Assembly: GCF_018327705.1 (NCBI RefSeq)
Contig: NZ_BNEM01000001.1
Span: 124,001-188,000 of the forward strand
Length of the DNA: 64,000 nt
Origin: Catellatospora sp. TT07R-123
GTDB taxonomy: Bacteria > Actinomycetota > Actinomycetes > Mycobacteriales > Micromonosporaceae
Reading direction: 5' to 3'
Shown: positions 55,480 to 63,944 of the stretch, in pieces
Layout of the letters: each line of letters begins with the position of its first letter
How positions within the stretch are numbered: position 1 is the first letter of the stretch
Made by a program: the position numbers and the translations under genes
Notes under the pieces: model-generated
Databases searched by the model: none
The model's input: only the letters and a program-made list of their open reading frames with translations
Told to the model about the DNA's origin: nothing

Positions 55480-56328
55480 ATGGACAACGTGCGAGCAGCA
55501 GAGCCGCCCCGGCTCACCTGGCGCCTGTACGGCCGCAGCCCCGAGTCGGTGGCGATGGCGGCCGACGGCGAGCCGGTGACCCCGGAGTGGGCCTGGGGCG
55601 GTGCCACCGGCCACAAGGTGCGGGTGTGCGTGGTGGACTCCGGGGTGGAGTCCGGCCATCCGCTGGTCGGCCGGGTCGACGGCGCGTACGCCGTGGTGCC
55701 CGGCGAGGACGGCGGCCTGGTGGTCGCCGAGAGCGACGCCGGTGACGCCTGCGGGCACGGCACGGCCTGCGCCGGCATCGTCCGGCGGACCGCGCCCGAC
55801 TGCGAGATCTACAGCATGCGGGTGCTCGGCGAGCGGGCGTCGGGCACCGGCGCCATGATGCTGACCGGCCTGCGGTGGGCGATCGAGCAGAACTTCGACG
55901 TGATCAACCTGAGCCTGTCCACCACCCGGACCCGGTTCGCCGACGAGCTGCGGGCGCTGGCCGACGAGGCCTACTTCCGCCAGACCGTCATCGTGGCCTC
56001 GGCCCACAACACCCCGATCGAGAGCTACCCGTGGCGGTACTCCTCGGTGCTGTCGGTGGGCAGCCACCACGAGGAGGGCGATCCGGAGCTGTTCCTCTAC
56101 AACCCGGACCCGCCGGTCGAGTTCTTCGCCCCCGGCCAGAACGTGCTGGTGCCGTGGCTGGGCGGCGGCACGATCCGGACGTCCGGCAACAGCTTCGCCA
56201 CCCCGTTCATCGCCGGACTGTGCGCCCGGATCCTGTCCAAGCACCCGAAGATGACGCCCTTCCAGCTCAAGAACACGCTGTTTCTCTCCGCGGCCAACGT
56301 CCGCGTCGGTGATGGAGGCTCCTCATGA
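55480..56328 (+). CDS. Subtilisin-family S8 protease, copy 1
   Basis: A 282-aa subtilase without signal peptide or propeptide, hence probably cytoplasmic, unlike secreted subtilisins. Triad: Asp53 (VRVCVVDSGVES), His93 (CGHGTACAG), Ser238 (SGNSFATPF); oxyanion Asn177 (SAHNTP). The N-terminal ~40 residues include a Trp-rich EWAWGGATGH segment shared with copy 2. First gene of the operon, with a weak RBS; its stop overlaps the GAF gene (ATGA). Cytoplasmic subtilases in RiPP operons usually mature precursors, so leader removal from one or both peptides here is likely (inferred). Confidence 0.9.
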   Translation: MDNVRAAEPPRLTWRLYGRSPESVAMAADGEPVTPEWAWGGATGHKVRVCVVDSGVESGHPLVGRVDGAYAVVPGEDGGLVVAESDAGDACGHGTACAGIVRRTAPDCEIYSMRVLGERASGTGAMMLTGLRWAIEQNFDVINLSLSTTRTRFADELRALADEAYFRQTVIVASAHNTPIESYPWRYSSVLSVGSHHEEGDPELFLYNPDPPVEFFAPGQNVLVPWLGGGTIRTSGNSFATPFIAGLCARILSKHPKMTPFQLKNTLFLSAANVRVGDGGSS

Positions 56329-56900
56329 TGGGAACCGGGCTCGCGGTCGACTCGCTGTCGCGCGAACTTCTGCAGTCGGTGGTCGACGTGGCACGGGCCA
56401 TCTTCGGCGCCCAGGCCAGCTCGGTGTTCGTGCTGGACACGGCGTCGAACGAGCTCGTCTTCCACGCCGTGTCGGGGCAGGGCCAGCGGACGCTGCTGGG
56501 CCAGCGGTTCCCGGCCGGCAAGGGCGTCGCGGGCTGGGTGGTGGCCACCGGCGAGCCGATGGTCGTCGACGACCTGTCGCAGAGCGCGGCGTTCGACCGG
56601 AGCCTGGCCGAGTCGACCGGGTACGTGCCGCAGTCGCTGATGGCCGCGCCGCTGACCCACGGCGACCGCGTGCTCGGCGTGCTGGAGGTGCTCGACCCGC
56701 TGCCGCAGTCGCGGTCCAACCTGGACGCCCTCGACCTGCTGGCGCTGTTCGCCCGGCAGGCCGCGGCGGCGCTGCGGATCGTCATCGAGCGCCACGACCT
56801 CGACGGCGGCCGGGTGTCCGGCGGCCTGGACCCGGACGACCTGGCCAGCGCGCGCCAGCTCATGGACAGCCTCCAGCGGCTGCTGGACACCTCCGCCTGA
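56325..56900 (+). CDS. GAF-domain protein, copy 1
   Basis: A 191-aa protein that is essentially one GAF domain (~15-165): SSVFVLDTASNELVFHAVSG, GVAGWVVATGEPMVVDDL, and the final VLGVLEVLDP strand. GAF domains bind small ligands such as cyclic nucleotides or haem; the ligand pocket cannot be read. It is coupled to the protease by a 4-bp overlap and is paralogous to the GAF gene at 57741. The GAF ligand could be the cyclic nucleotide made by the cyclase at the end of the operon (speculative). Confidence 0.88.
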   Translation: MMGTGLAVDSLSRELLQSVVDVARAIFGAQASSVFVLDTASNELVFHAVSGQGQRTLLGQRFPAGKGVAGWVVATGEPMVVDDLSQSAAFDRSLAESTGYVPQSLMAAPLTHGDRVLGVLEVLDPLPQSRSNLDALDLLALFARQAAAALRIVIERHDLDGGRVSGGLDPDDLASARQLMDSLQRLLDTSA

Positions 56901-56931
56901 CCGTGCTCCGGCCGCGACCCTAGGACGACCC

Positions 56932-57744
56932 ATGCGTACGTTCCGATTCGCCCACACGTCGCTGGGCGCCTCCGCGTCGGCGGCCGCGATCGCGTCCCCC
57001 CGGGAGATCGAGCGCGACTGGGCCTGGGGCGACGCCACCGGGCACGGCGTGCGGGTGTGCGTCATCGACAGCGGGGTCGACGCCGACCACCCGCAGATCG
57101 GCGGGAACGTGACGTCGTACGTCGCGGAGGAGGCCGACGGCGGGTGGGGGGTGCGGCCCGACGACGGCGGTGACGTGGCCGGGCACGGGACGGCCTGCGC
57201 GGGGGTCATCCGGTCGCTGGCACCGCGGTGCGAACTGGTGAGCGTACGGGTGCTGGCCGGCAACCTGCGGGGCAACGGCGACGCGCTGATCACCGCGCTG
57301 GAGTGGGCGGTGGCGCAGCGCTTCCCGCTGATCAACGTGAGCCTGTCCTCCCGAAAGGAGGCGCTCAAGGAGCGCCTGCACGACCTGGCCGACGCCGCGT
57401 TCTTCGCCGGGGTGTCGCTGATCTCCTCCGCGCACAACAGCCCGGTGGTCAGCTACCCGTGGCGGTTCCCGTCGGTGATCTCGGTCGGCTCCCACGACCG
57501 CACCGACCCCGAATACCTGGAGCTCAACCCCGATCCGCCCGTGGACTTCTTCGCCTGCGGCATCAACGTGGGCGTGGCCTGGCCGGGCGGTTCGACCAAG
57601 GTGGTCTCCGGCAACAGCTTCGCCACCCCGCACGTGACCGGGCTGTGCGCCCGCATCCTGCAGCGCCATCCCGAGTTCCGTACGCCCCAGCTGCGGCACG
57701 TGCTGGCCGCGGTCGCCGACAACCTGGTCAGGAGCTCGAAATGA
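56932..57744 (+). CDS. Subtilisin-family S8 protease, copy 2
   Basis: A 270-aa paralogue of copy 1: Asp46 (VRVCVIDSGVD), His85 (AGHGTACAG), Asn169 (SAHNSP), Ser229 (SGNSFATPH), and the same DWAWGDATGH entry segment. No signal peptide. It lies 31 bp after GAF copy 1 and is coupled to GAF copy 2 by ATGA. The protease-GAF pair was evidently duplicated in tandem, and both catalytic sets are intact, so the copies may process different peptides or act on each other. Confidence 0.9.
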   Translation: MRTFRFAHTSLGASASAAAIASPREIERDWAWGDATGHGVRVCVIDSGVDADHPQIGGNVTSYVAEEADGGWGVRPDDGGDVAGHGTACAGVIRSLAPRCELVSVRVLAGNLRGNGDALITALEWAVAQRFPLINVSLSSRKEALKERLHDLADAAFFAGVSLISSAHNSPVVSYPWRFPSVISVGSHDRTDPEYLELNPDPPVDFFACGINVGVAWPGGSTKVVSGNSFATPHVTGLCARILQRHPEFRTPQLRHVLAAVADNLVRSSK

Positions 57745-58322
57745 CCGCCATCACCCACGATGAGATCCTCCGGTCGACCGTGCGGCTGGCCCGCCTCTCG
57801 TTCAGCGCCGCCGCCGCGTCGGTGTTCCTGTACGACACCGAACGCGACGCGCTGGTGTTCGAGGCGTCCTCGGGAGAGGGCGAGGACATGCTGATCGGTC
57901 TGGCGATCCCGTCCGACCGGGGCATCGCCGGCTGGGTCGCCAACACCGGTGAACCGCTGGTGATCCGCGGCGTACGCGACGACGAGCGGTTCGACCGCGC
58001 GTTCGCCGCCGAGACCGGACTGGTGCCCGACACCATCATGGCCGCCCCGATCGAGCACAACGGCGAGGTGCTCGGGGTGCTGGAGGTGCTCGACCCGAGC
58101 CTGGAGGCGATCGGCGACCTGGTCGCCATCGACCTGCTCACCGAGCTGGCCAACCAGAGCTGCGCGGCGCTGTGCCTGCTGCTGGCCGACCGCCGCCGGG
58201 CGCGGCAGGCCGAGGCGACCGGCCCGCTCGCGGCACTGGGCGCCCTGCTGGAGGGCGCCGATCCGCGGCGTGAGGCGGCGGTCGGCGAGCTGATCGCGGC
58301 GCTGACGAAGCTGGTGCGGTAG
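57741..58322 (+). CDS. GAF-domain protein, copy 2
   Basis: A 193-aa paralogue of GAF copy 1 with the same blocks (SVFLYDTERDALVFEASSG, GIAGWVANTGEPLVIRG, VLGVLEVLDP). A longer C-terminal helix follows (~160-193). Coupled to protease copy 2 by a 4-bp overlap and 2 bp from the radical SAM gene. Confidence 0.88.
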   Translation: MTAITHDEILRSTVRLARLSFSAAAASVFLYDTERDALVFEASSGEGEDMLIGLAIPSDRGIAGWVANTGEPLVIRGVRDDERFDRAFAAETGLVPDTIMAAPIEHNGEVLGVLEVLDPSLEAIGDLVAIDLLTELANQSCAALCLLLADRRRARQAEATGPLAALGALLEGADPRREAAVGELIAALTKLVR

Positions 58323-58324
58323 CC

Positions 58325-59335
58325 ATGCACCTGGCCGAGGTGATCAGGCTGCGTACGGTGCCGCAGGCCGGACTGCTGCTGGCGCTGACGCAGCGGTGCC
58401 CGCTGTCGTGCGCCCACTGCTCCACGGAGTCGTCGCCGACCGCGCCGCAGCACAGCGCCGCGCCGCTGCGGCGGCTGGTGTCGACGTTCACCCCGGCCGA
58501 CCGGCCGGAACTTGTTCTCATGTCCGGCGGGGAACCGCTGCTGCGCCCGGCACTGGTGGCCGAGCTGGCCGCGTCGGCGCGGGCGGCGGGTACCCGCTCC
58601 GCGCTCCTGTCGGGCATGTTCTTCGCCCGCCGGGCGATGCCCCCGGCGATCCGGCGGGCGATCTGCGCACTGGACCACTTCTCGGCCAGCATCGACGTCT
58701 TCCACGAGCGGGAGGTCGACCGGGCCGACGTGTTCGCGGCGCTGCGGCAGATCCTCGACCTGGTGCCCGCCGTGAGCCTGCACGTCACCAGCGCCGAGCC
58801 CGCCTATCTCGACGAGGTGCTGGCGCAGGTGCGCCGTACCTTCGGCGAGCGGGTCCCGGTGCTGGTGGCGCGGGTGCAGGCGACCGGCCGGGCCCGGTCG
58901 TTCACCGCCGAACGGGCCGACGTGGACGACCCGGGCCCGTGCGAGTTCGCCAACTGGCCGCTGGTCGACTACGACGGCACGGTGTTCGCGTGCAGCCGGC
59001 AGAGCCTGGCCCGCCGCCACCGGCCCGGCCACCTCGTGCTCGGGCACGCGTCCCGCGACTCCTGGGCGGAGCTGAGCGCGCGGGCCCAGGCGCAGCCGGT
59101 GCTGCGCTCGGTCCGGGTGCTGGGAGCGGTGGAGACCGCCCGGCGCGCGGGCGCCCCGTCGTGCGGCGGTGCCTGCCTGACCTGCGTGGGCCTGCCCGCG
59201 GCCGCACCCCTGCCGGACGGGGTGGAGCTGGTGGCGCGGCAGCTGCTCGGCGGCCTGCGCCCGGCGCAGCTGGCCCGCCGCTGGGGCGCGGGCGAGCACG
59301 CCGAACTGGTGGAACTGGGCTGGTCCCATGCTTAG
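58325..59335 (+). CDS. Radical SAM enzyme 1 (RiPP-modifying type)
   Basis: A 336-aa radical SAM protein. The [4Fe-4S] motif CPLSCAHC gives Cys25, Cys29 and Cys32, followed by the SAM-binding LMSGGEPL. The C-terminus has further cysteines (TVFACSRQS; PSCGGACLTCVG) that could hold an auxiliary cluster, though no full SPASM spacing is evident. Such enzymes make C-C, thioether or epimerised residues in peptides. 2 bp after GAF copy 2, and overlapped by radical SAM 2 (8 bp). Substrate is probably the 61-aa peptide downstream. Confidence 0.92.
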   Translation: MHLAEVIRLRTVPQAGLLLALTQRCPLSCAHCSTESSPTAPQHSAAPLRRLVSTFTPADRPELVLMSGGEPLLRPALVAELAASARAAGTRSALLSGMFFARRAMPPAIRRAICALDHFSASIDVFHEREVDRADVFAALRQILDLVPAVSLHVTSAEPAYLDEVLAQVRRTFGERVPVLVARVQATGRARSFTAERADVDDPGPCEFANWPLVDYDGTVFACSRQSLARRHRPGHLVLGHASRDSWAELSARAQAQPVLRSVRVLGAVETARRAGAPSCGGACLTCVGLPAAAPLPDGVELVARQLLGGLRPAQLARRWGAGEHAELVELGWSHA

Positions 59336-60260
59336 GCTGACGATGGCGCAGGCCGAGCAGCTGCGGCGGACGCCGGGGGCGACGCTGGCACTGTTCCTCA
59401 CCGACCGGTGCCCGGTCGGCTGCGGGCACTGCTCGGTCGCCGCGACGGCCACCGGGCCGACCATCCGCGACTGGGACCTGTTCGAGCAGGTGATCGCGGG
59501 TGTCGCCGCGCTGCCGGAGCTGCGGGCGGTGGCGGTCACCGGCGGCGAGCCGTTCGCCGAGCGGCGCGGCCTCGTCCACGCCGTCGAGCGGCTCAGCGCG
59601 GCGGGCAAGGCGGTGGTGCTGTTCACCAGCGGCTACTGGGCCCGCGCGGCGGTGCCGGACTGGATCCGGCAGGTGCTGGCGTCCGTCTCGACGGTCTACC
59701 TCAGCACCGACTCGTTCCACGCGGCCGGGCTCGGGCCGGACCGGCTGCGCCATGCGGTGGACGCGGTGACGGGCGCCGGGTGCCACCTGGTGCTCCAGGT
59801 CCTCGACGAGCCGGGTGCCGCCGACGCGGCCCGGCGGCTGTGCCCGACGGCCGACGTCAGCGTGATCCCGCCGTTGCCGGTGGGGCGCGGGGCCGGGCTG
59901 TTCACGCAGGCCCCGCCCCGGCCGCTGGCCGACTTCGGCCGCTGCCCGCTGCTCAGCTCCCCGACCGTCCGCTACGACGGCCGGATCAGCGCGTGCTGCA
60001 ACGAGGCGGTCATCATGGGCGCCGGGCCGCCGCGGCTGCGCCGCCAGGTCAGCACGGCCGAGCAGGTGCCCGCCGCGCTGGCGCAGCTGCGGGCCGACCC
60101 GGTGCTCACCCTGATCGGCCGGTACGGCCCGCCCGCGCTGGACGTCATCGTCGATGGTCCGGTCCGGACGGTCTGCGAGGCGTGCTGGGCCGGGGCGGAG
60201 CGGGTCGCCACCGACCCGAAGGCGCTGGCAGCCACCACTGTGCTGTGCGGTGCGCGATGA
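59328..60260 (+). CDS. Radical SAM enzyme 2
   Basis: A 310-aa radical SAM protein with CPVGCGHC (Cys28, Cys32, Cys35) and AVTGGEPF. Extra cysteines ISACCNEAV and VCEACWAG near the C-terminus suggest an auxiliary Fe-S cluster. The ATG at 59328 overlaps the end of radical SAM 1 by 8 bp, and its stop overlaps the next gene (ATGA). Divergent in sequence from radical SAM 1, so the two probably do different steps or act as a heterodimer. Confidence 0.92.
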   Translation: MLRLTMAQAEQLRRTPGATLALFLTDRCPVGCGHCSVAATATGPTIRDWDLFEQVIAGVAALPELRAVAVTGGEPFAERRGLVHAVERLSAAGKAVVLFTSGYWARAAVPDWIRQVLASVSTVYLSTDSFHAAGLGPDRLRHAVDAVTGAGCHLVLQVLDEPGAADAARRLCPTADVSVIPPLPVGRGAGLFTQAPPRPLADFGRCPLLSSPTVRYDGRISACCNEAVIMGAGPPRLRRQVSTAEQVPAALAQLRADPVLTLIGRYGPPALDVIVDGPVRTVCEACWAGAERVATDPKALAATTVLCGAR

Positions 60261-60979
60261 CGCTGCGCCAGACGCTCGACCTGGTCACGCCGCTGCTGCG
60301 GCGCGCGTCGGGCCGGATGTGGGACGCGATCCGCACCCCGGAGTCGTACCGCGAATGGCTGTACATCTGCCACGACCTGGTCCGGGCCACGGCCCCGCTG
60401 CTGTCCGAGGCGCTGGCCGAATCCGTCCGCCTCGGCGACGACCTGCTGGTGCGGTACTTCACCGAGCAGCTGGCCGAGGAGTTCGGCCACGACCGCTGGG
60501 TCGCCGACGACCTCATCGCGGCCGGCGCAGAGCCGGAACTGCTCACCGGGCGGGTGCCCGCCCCGGCGGCCGCGCGGCTGGCCGGGGCGCAGTACTACTG
60601 GATCCGCCACGCGCACCCGGTCGCGCTGCTGGGCCACATCGCCGTGCTGGAGTGGCTGCCGCCGCGCGCCGACCTGGCCGCCGACCTCGTACGCCGCACC
60701 GGCCTGCCCGCCGAGGCGTTCACGACGCTGGCCCGGCACGCCGAGCTCGACGCCGCGCACGGCCGCCTGCTCGACGAGCTGCTGGCCGCCCATCCGCTGG
60801 CGCACCGGCACCTGCGGCTGGTCACGACCAGCGCCCTGACCACGGCCCACGGGCTGGTGGAACTGATGACCGACCTGGCCGCGAGCCTTCCCGCGCCGCG
60901 GCCGCCCGCACAAGGAGGACGCGATGAGTCAATCCCGCCTGGACCGGCTGGGCTTCGACACCCAGTTCGCCACCGATGA
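60257..60979 (+). CDS. Haem-oxygenase-like di-iron enzyme (HDO/TenA-like fold)
   Basis: A 240-aa all-helical protein with the HDO ligand pattern: Glu74/Glu75-Gly-His78 (LAEEFGHDRW), Glu132 (HIAVLEW) and His161-x3-Asp165-x2-His168 (HAELDAAHG). HDO enzymes activate O2 at a transient di-iron centre for N-oxygenation, decarboxylation or C-C cleavage. The frame extends far upstream only as shadow; ATG 60257 overlaps the radical SAM 2 stop. Its last 56 bp overlap the start of the peptide gene in another frame. A TenA- or PqqC-like function cannot be ruled out, but the peptide context favours an oxidative tailoring step. Confidence 0.8.
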   Translation: MTLRQTLDLVTPLLRRASGRMWDAIRTPESYREWLYICHDLVRATAPLLSEALAESVRLGDDLLVRYFTEQLAEEFGHDRWVADDLIAAGAEPELLTGRVPAPAAARLAGAQYYWIRHAHPVALLGHIAVLEWLPPRADLAADLVRRTGLPAEAFTTLARHAELDAAHGRLLDELLAAHPLAHRHLRLVTTSALTTAHGLVELMTDLAASLPAPRPPAQGGRDESIPPGPAGLRHPVRHR

Positions 60980-61109
60980 GCAGCTCGCGGCGCTGGAGTC
61001 GCTCAGCGACGCCGAGATCGAGCTGCTGGTGCGGATCAAGGGCAAGCTCGACGACGCCTCCGGCGACGTCGAAGGCCACAGCGTCGAGGCCGGCGGCGTG
61101 GTGTGGTAA
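60924..61109 (+). CDS. Precursor-like peptide, 61 aa, Cys-free, C-terminal Trp
   Basis: A 61-aa peptide with the strongest RBS of the operon (AAGGAGG, 5 nt from ATG 60924). It starts MSQSRLDRLGFDTQF, continues with a helical leader-like stretch (DEQLAALESLSDAEIELLVR), and ends DVEGHSVEAGGVVW. It resembles the small proteins NCBI names for the aroma-sacti cluster domain, from memory. It contains no Cys, so thioether (sactionine) linkages are impossible; the single Trp is the last residue. The likely core is the C-terminal ~9-15 residues after DVEGH. Its place after the two radical SAM and HDO genes suggests it is their substrate; whether it is cleaved is unproven. Confidence 0.8.
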   Translation: MSQSRLDRLGFDTQFATDEQLAALESLSDAEIELLVRIKGKLDDASGDVEGHSVEAGGVVW

Positions 61110-63943
61110 CCAGCACCTGCGGCCAGTGCCTGACGGCCAACCCGGCCGCGGCACGGTTCTGCATGGGCTGCGGCGGCGGTCTGGCCCAGGCCGCCGCCAA
61201 GGCGCCGGGGCTGCGCTTCGTCACGGTCGCGTTCTGTGACATCTCCGGCTCGACCCAGCTCGCGCTGCGGTTCGACCCGCAGGTCTGGCACGGCATCCTG
61301 GAGACGTACTTCAGCAGTGTCGGCGGGGCGCTGGTCGCCGCGGGCGGGCGGCTGGAGAAGTTCATCGGCGACGCGGTGGTCGGCGTGTTCGGCGCCGACG
61401 CGGCCGGGGAGGACGACGCGGTGCACGCGGTCCAGGGCGCGATCGACGCCCTGGCGCAGCTGGCGGCGCGCAACGACGACACCCTCGGCAGGCACGGGGT
61501 CCGGCTGTCGATCCGGTTCGGCATCGCCTCGGGCCGGGTGGTGCTGGCCGACCGCGACTCGTCGTTCGCGATCGGCTCGGTGATGAACCGGGCGGCCCGG
61601 TTGCAGGCCGCCGCCCCGGCCGACGGCACGGTCGTCGACGTACGCACCTGGCTGCTCGTCCGCGACCGGCTGGCCTGCCTACCGGTGCCGCCGGTGCCGG
61701 CCAAGGGGTTCGACCAGCCGTTGCAGGCCTGGTCGGTGACGGCGGGCCCGGCACCGGCCGCGGCCGAACCGGTCTTCGTCAACCAGACCGACGTGCTGTC
61801 CCGGCTGACCGCGGCCGTCGACGAGGCGGCCGCGAAGCCCGGGACCAGCACCGTCGCCCTGGTCGGCGAGCTGGGCAGCGGGAAGACCAGGATCCTGCGG
61901 CGGCTGGCCGCGCACACCGCGGCCCGCGACGTGCGGACCGTGTTCGTGGCCTGCCAGGGCAGCGACGAGGGGCTGTGGCGGCTCCAGCAGCTCGAACGCG
62001 AGCTAGGCGGGCGGCGGCAGCAGGGCGGCACCCCGTCGACCGCGGAGTTGCAGTGGCGGATCCGGTCTCGGTTCGCCGAGCTGTCGCGGCAGGGCCCGCT
62101 GGTCGTGGTCGTCGACGACTTCCACCGCTGCCCCGACGCGCTGCGGCCGCTGTTCGCACCGGCGCCCGACCCGGCCGGCCCGATCGTGTTCGTGCTGGCC
62201 GACCGGGAGCCGCCGACCGGCCCGGTCCCGGTGATCACGGTGCCGCCGCTGTCGGCGGCGCACTCGCGGGAGCTGCTGGCCGGCCTCGACCCCGAGCTCG
62301 CGCTGCACGCCAGCGGGCTGCCGGACCCGCTGATCGAGCGCAGCCGGGGCAACCCGCTGCTGCTGGAGCAGCTGTCGGCCCTGGCCGCCGAGGGTATCGA
62401 CGACGTCGCACCGTCGGCGGAGGCCGCGCTCGGGTCCCGGATCGAGCGGCTCGCCGAGCCGACCCGGCAGGTGCTGGCCTGCCTCGGGGCGTGGGGCACC
62501 GAGCTGCGCCCCGGCGACCTCGACGCCGTCTGCGAGACCGACGAGGCGGGACTGCTGGCGGCCCTGGGCGAGCTGGAGGGCCTCGGGCTGGCCGCGAACC
62601 GCACCGCCGCCGAGGTCGCCTACGCCCATCTCGGGCTCGGGGAGCGGGCCCGGCTGCACGGGGCCGTGGCGCGGCGGCTGCGCGAGTACGCCCGTACCGA
62701 ACCGGCGCTGCTCGACCTCGCGGCGTCGCACGCGACCCGGGCCCACCGGCACCGCCGCGACCTGGATCCCGGCTCGTCGGCGGCCGCCGACGCGGCTCGG
62801 CTGGCGGCCGAGTGCCTGGTGGCCGCGGCCCGCCAGGCCGTGGGCCGTTCGGAGGTGCGCCCCGCGGCCGCGCTCGCGGCGCAGGCACGGGAACTCGGCG
62901 TGCCCGACGACGACCTGGTGCTGGAGATCGCGGCGCTGGAGAGCTACGCCCTGGGTGCCGGGGGGCAGGTCCGCGAGGCCCTCGACCGGGTCGCGCAGGT
63001 GCGCGGGCTGCCCGGCAACCCGTCGGCGCGGCTGCACCTGGCCATCAACCAGATCACCTTCGGCAGCGGCGACCTCGACCAGGCACGGTCGCTGGCCCGC
63101 CAGACCGACGACGCGGGTGCGGCGGCGCGGCTGGACACGGTGGAGGGTCTGCTCGCGGCCCGGGGCGGGGACTACCCCCGGGCCGAGGAGCTGCTGCGCG
63201 CGGCCCACCGGGGCATGCGGGCGTTCGGCACCGGGCTGGGGGTCGCCGAGGTGTACGGCAACCTCTCGCTGTTCCTGATGTCCGCCGACACCCCGCCCGA
63301 CCGCGCCGCCGCCGCGTGCCTGGCGCTGCGGGAGGAGGTCGCCGACGCGCCGATCATGCACGCCGTCGTCAGCTGCGCCACGGCGGTGCTGCTCCAGCGC
63401 AGCGGCGACCCGGACGCGGCGGTGACCATGCTGGACCGGGCGCAGACGGTCTTCGCCGAGATGGGTCACGTCCTGGGCCAGGCCGGGGCGTACGAGTTCA
63501 GCAGCGTGGCGGCCGAGCTGCGCGGTGACCTGGCGGCCGCGACCGCGGCGGTGCTGCGGGCGCGGGAGGTCTACGCCGGGGCGGGGGCGACCACGGCGGC
63601 GGCGCGCTGCGGGGCCCGCGCCTACGTCCTGGACCCGGACCGGGCCGTCCCGGACCTGTCCGCGCTGCCCACCGGCGGCAGCTGGGACACGCGGGTGCTC
63701 CTGCACCAGGTCGCCGCCCTGAGTGCGGTGCTGCCGGAGCCCGGCGTCGCCGCCGACCGGGCCGGGGCGCTGTCGCGGCTGGACCGGGCGCTCGCGGTGA
63801 TCGCCGCGATCCGGGGCCGGGGCGCGACGCTGGTGCCGCTGTCCGGCTGCCTGCGCATCGCCGCCCGGCTCGGCGACCCGGTCCGGGTCGCGGCCGTCGA
63901 GGAGGCGCTCGGCCGGGCGTCGGCGGTGCCGCGCGGACGGTGA
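61103..63943 (+). CDS. Class III nucleotide cyclase - AAA ATPase - TPR regulator
   Basis: A 946-aa protein whose GTG start overlaps the end of the peptide gene. N-terminal zinc ribbon (Cys6, Cys9, Cys20, Cys23); class III adenylate/guanylate cyclase ~35-215 with metal Asp46 (AFCDISGST) and Asp90 (EKFIGDAVV), Lys86 and GSVMNRAARLQ, so catalytically complete; then an AAA/STAND ATPase ~225-480 (VALVGELGSGKTRIL) and TPR repeats. It resembles LAL-type regulators that swap the DNA-binding end for a cyclase. It may make the cyclic nucleotide sensed by the GAF proteins of the same operon (inference). The purine specificity residues cannot be decided by eye. Confidence 0.9.
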   Translation: MVTSTCGQCLTANPAAARFCMGCGGGLAQAAAKAPGLRFVTVAFCDISGSTQLALRFDPQVWHGILETYFSSVGGALVAAGGRLEKFIGDAVVGVFGADAAGEDDAVHAVQGAIDALAQLAARNDDTLGRHGVRLSIRFGIASGRVVLADRDSSFAIGSVMNRAARLQAAAPADGTVVDVRTWLLVRDRLACLPVPPVPAKGFDQPLQAWSVTAGPAPAAAEPVFVNQTDVLSRLTAAVDEAAAKPGTSTVALVGELGSGKTRILRRLAAHTAARDVRTVFVACQGSDEGLWRLQQLERELGGRRQQGGTPSTAELQWRIRSRFAELSRQGPLVVVVDDFHRCPDALRPLFAPAPDPAGPIVFVLADREPPTGPVPVITVPPLSAAHSRELLAGLDPELALHASGLPDPLIERSRGNPLLLEQLSALAAEGIDDVAPSAEAALGSRIERLAEPTRQVLACLGAWGTELRPGDLDAVCETDEAGLLAALGELEGLGLAANRTAAEVAYAHLGLGERARLHGAVARRLREYARTEPALLDLAASHATRAHRHRRDLDPGSSAAADAARLAAECLVAAARQAVGRSEVRPAAALAAQARELGVPDDDLVLEIAALESYALGAGGQVREALDRVAQVRGLPGNPSARLHLAINQITFGSGDLDQARSLARQTDDAGAAARLDTVEGLLAARGGDYPRAEELLRAAHRGMRAFGTGLGVAEVYGNLSLFLMSADTPPDRAAAACLALREEVADAPIMHAVVSCATAVLLQRSGDPDAAVTMLDRAQTVFAEMGHVLGQAGAYEFSSVAAELRGDLAAATAAVLRAREVYAGAGATTAAARCGARAYVLDPDRAVPDLSALPTGGSWDTRVLLHQVAALSAVLPEPGVAADRAGALSRLDRALAVIAAIRGRGATLVPLSGCLRIAARLGDPVRVAAVEEALGRASAVPRGR

Positions 63944-63944
63944 G

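Noticed and set aside
60924..61109. Calling the 61-aa peptide a sactipeptide
   Set aside because: There is no Cys in the sequence.
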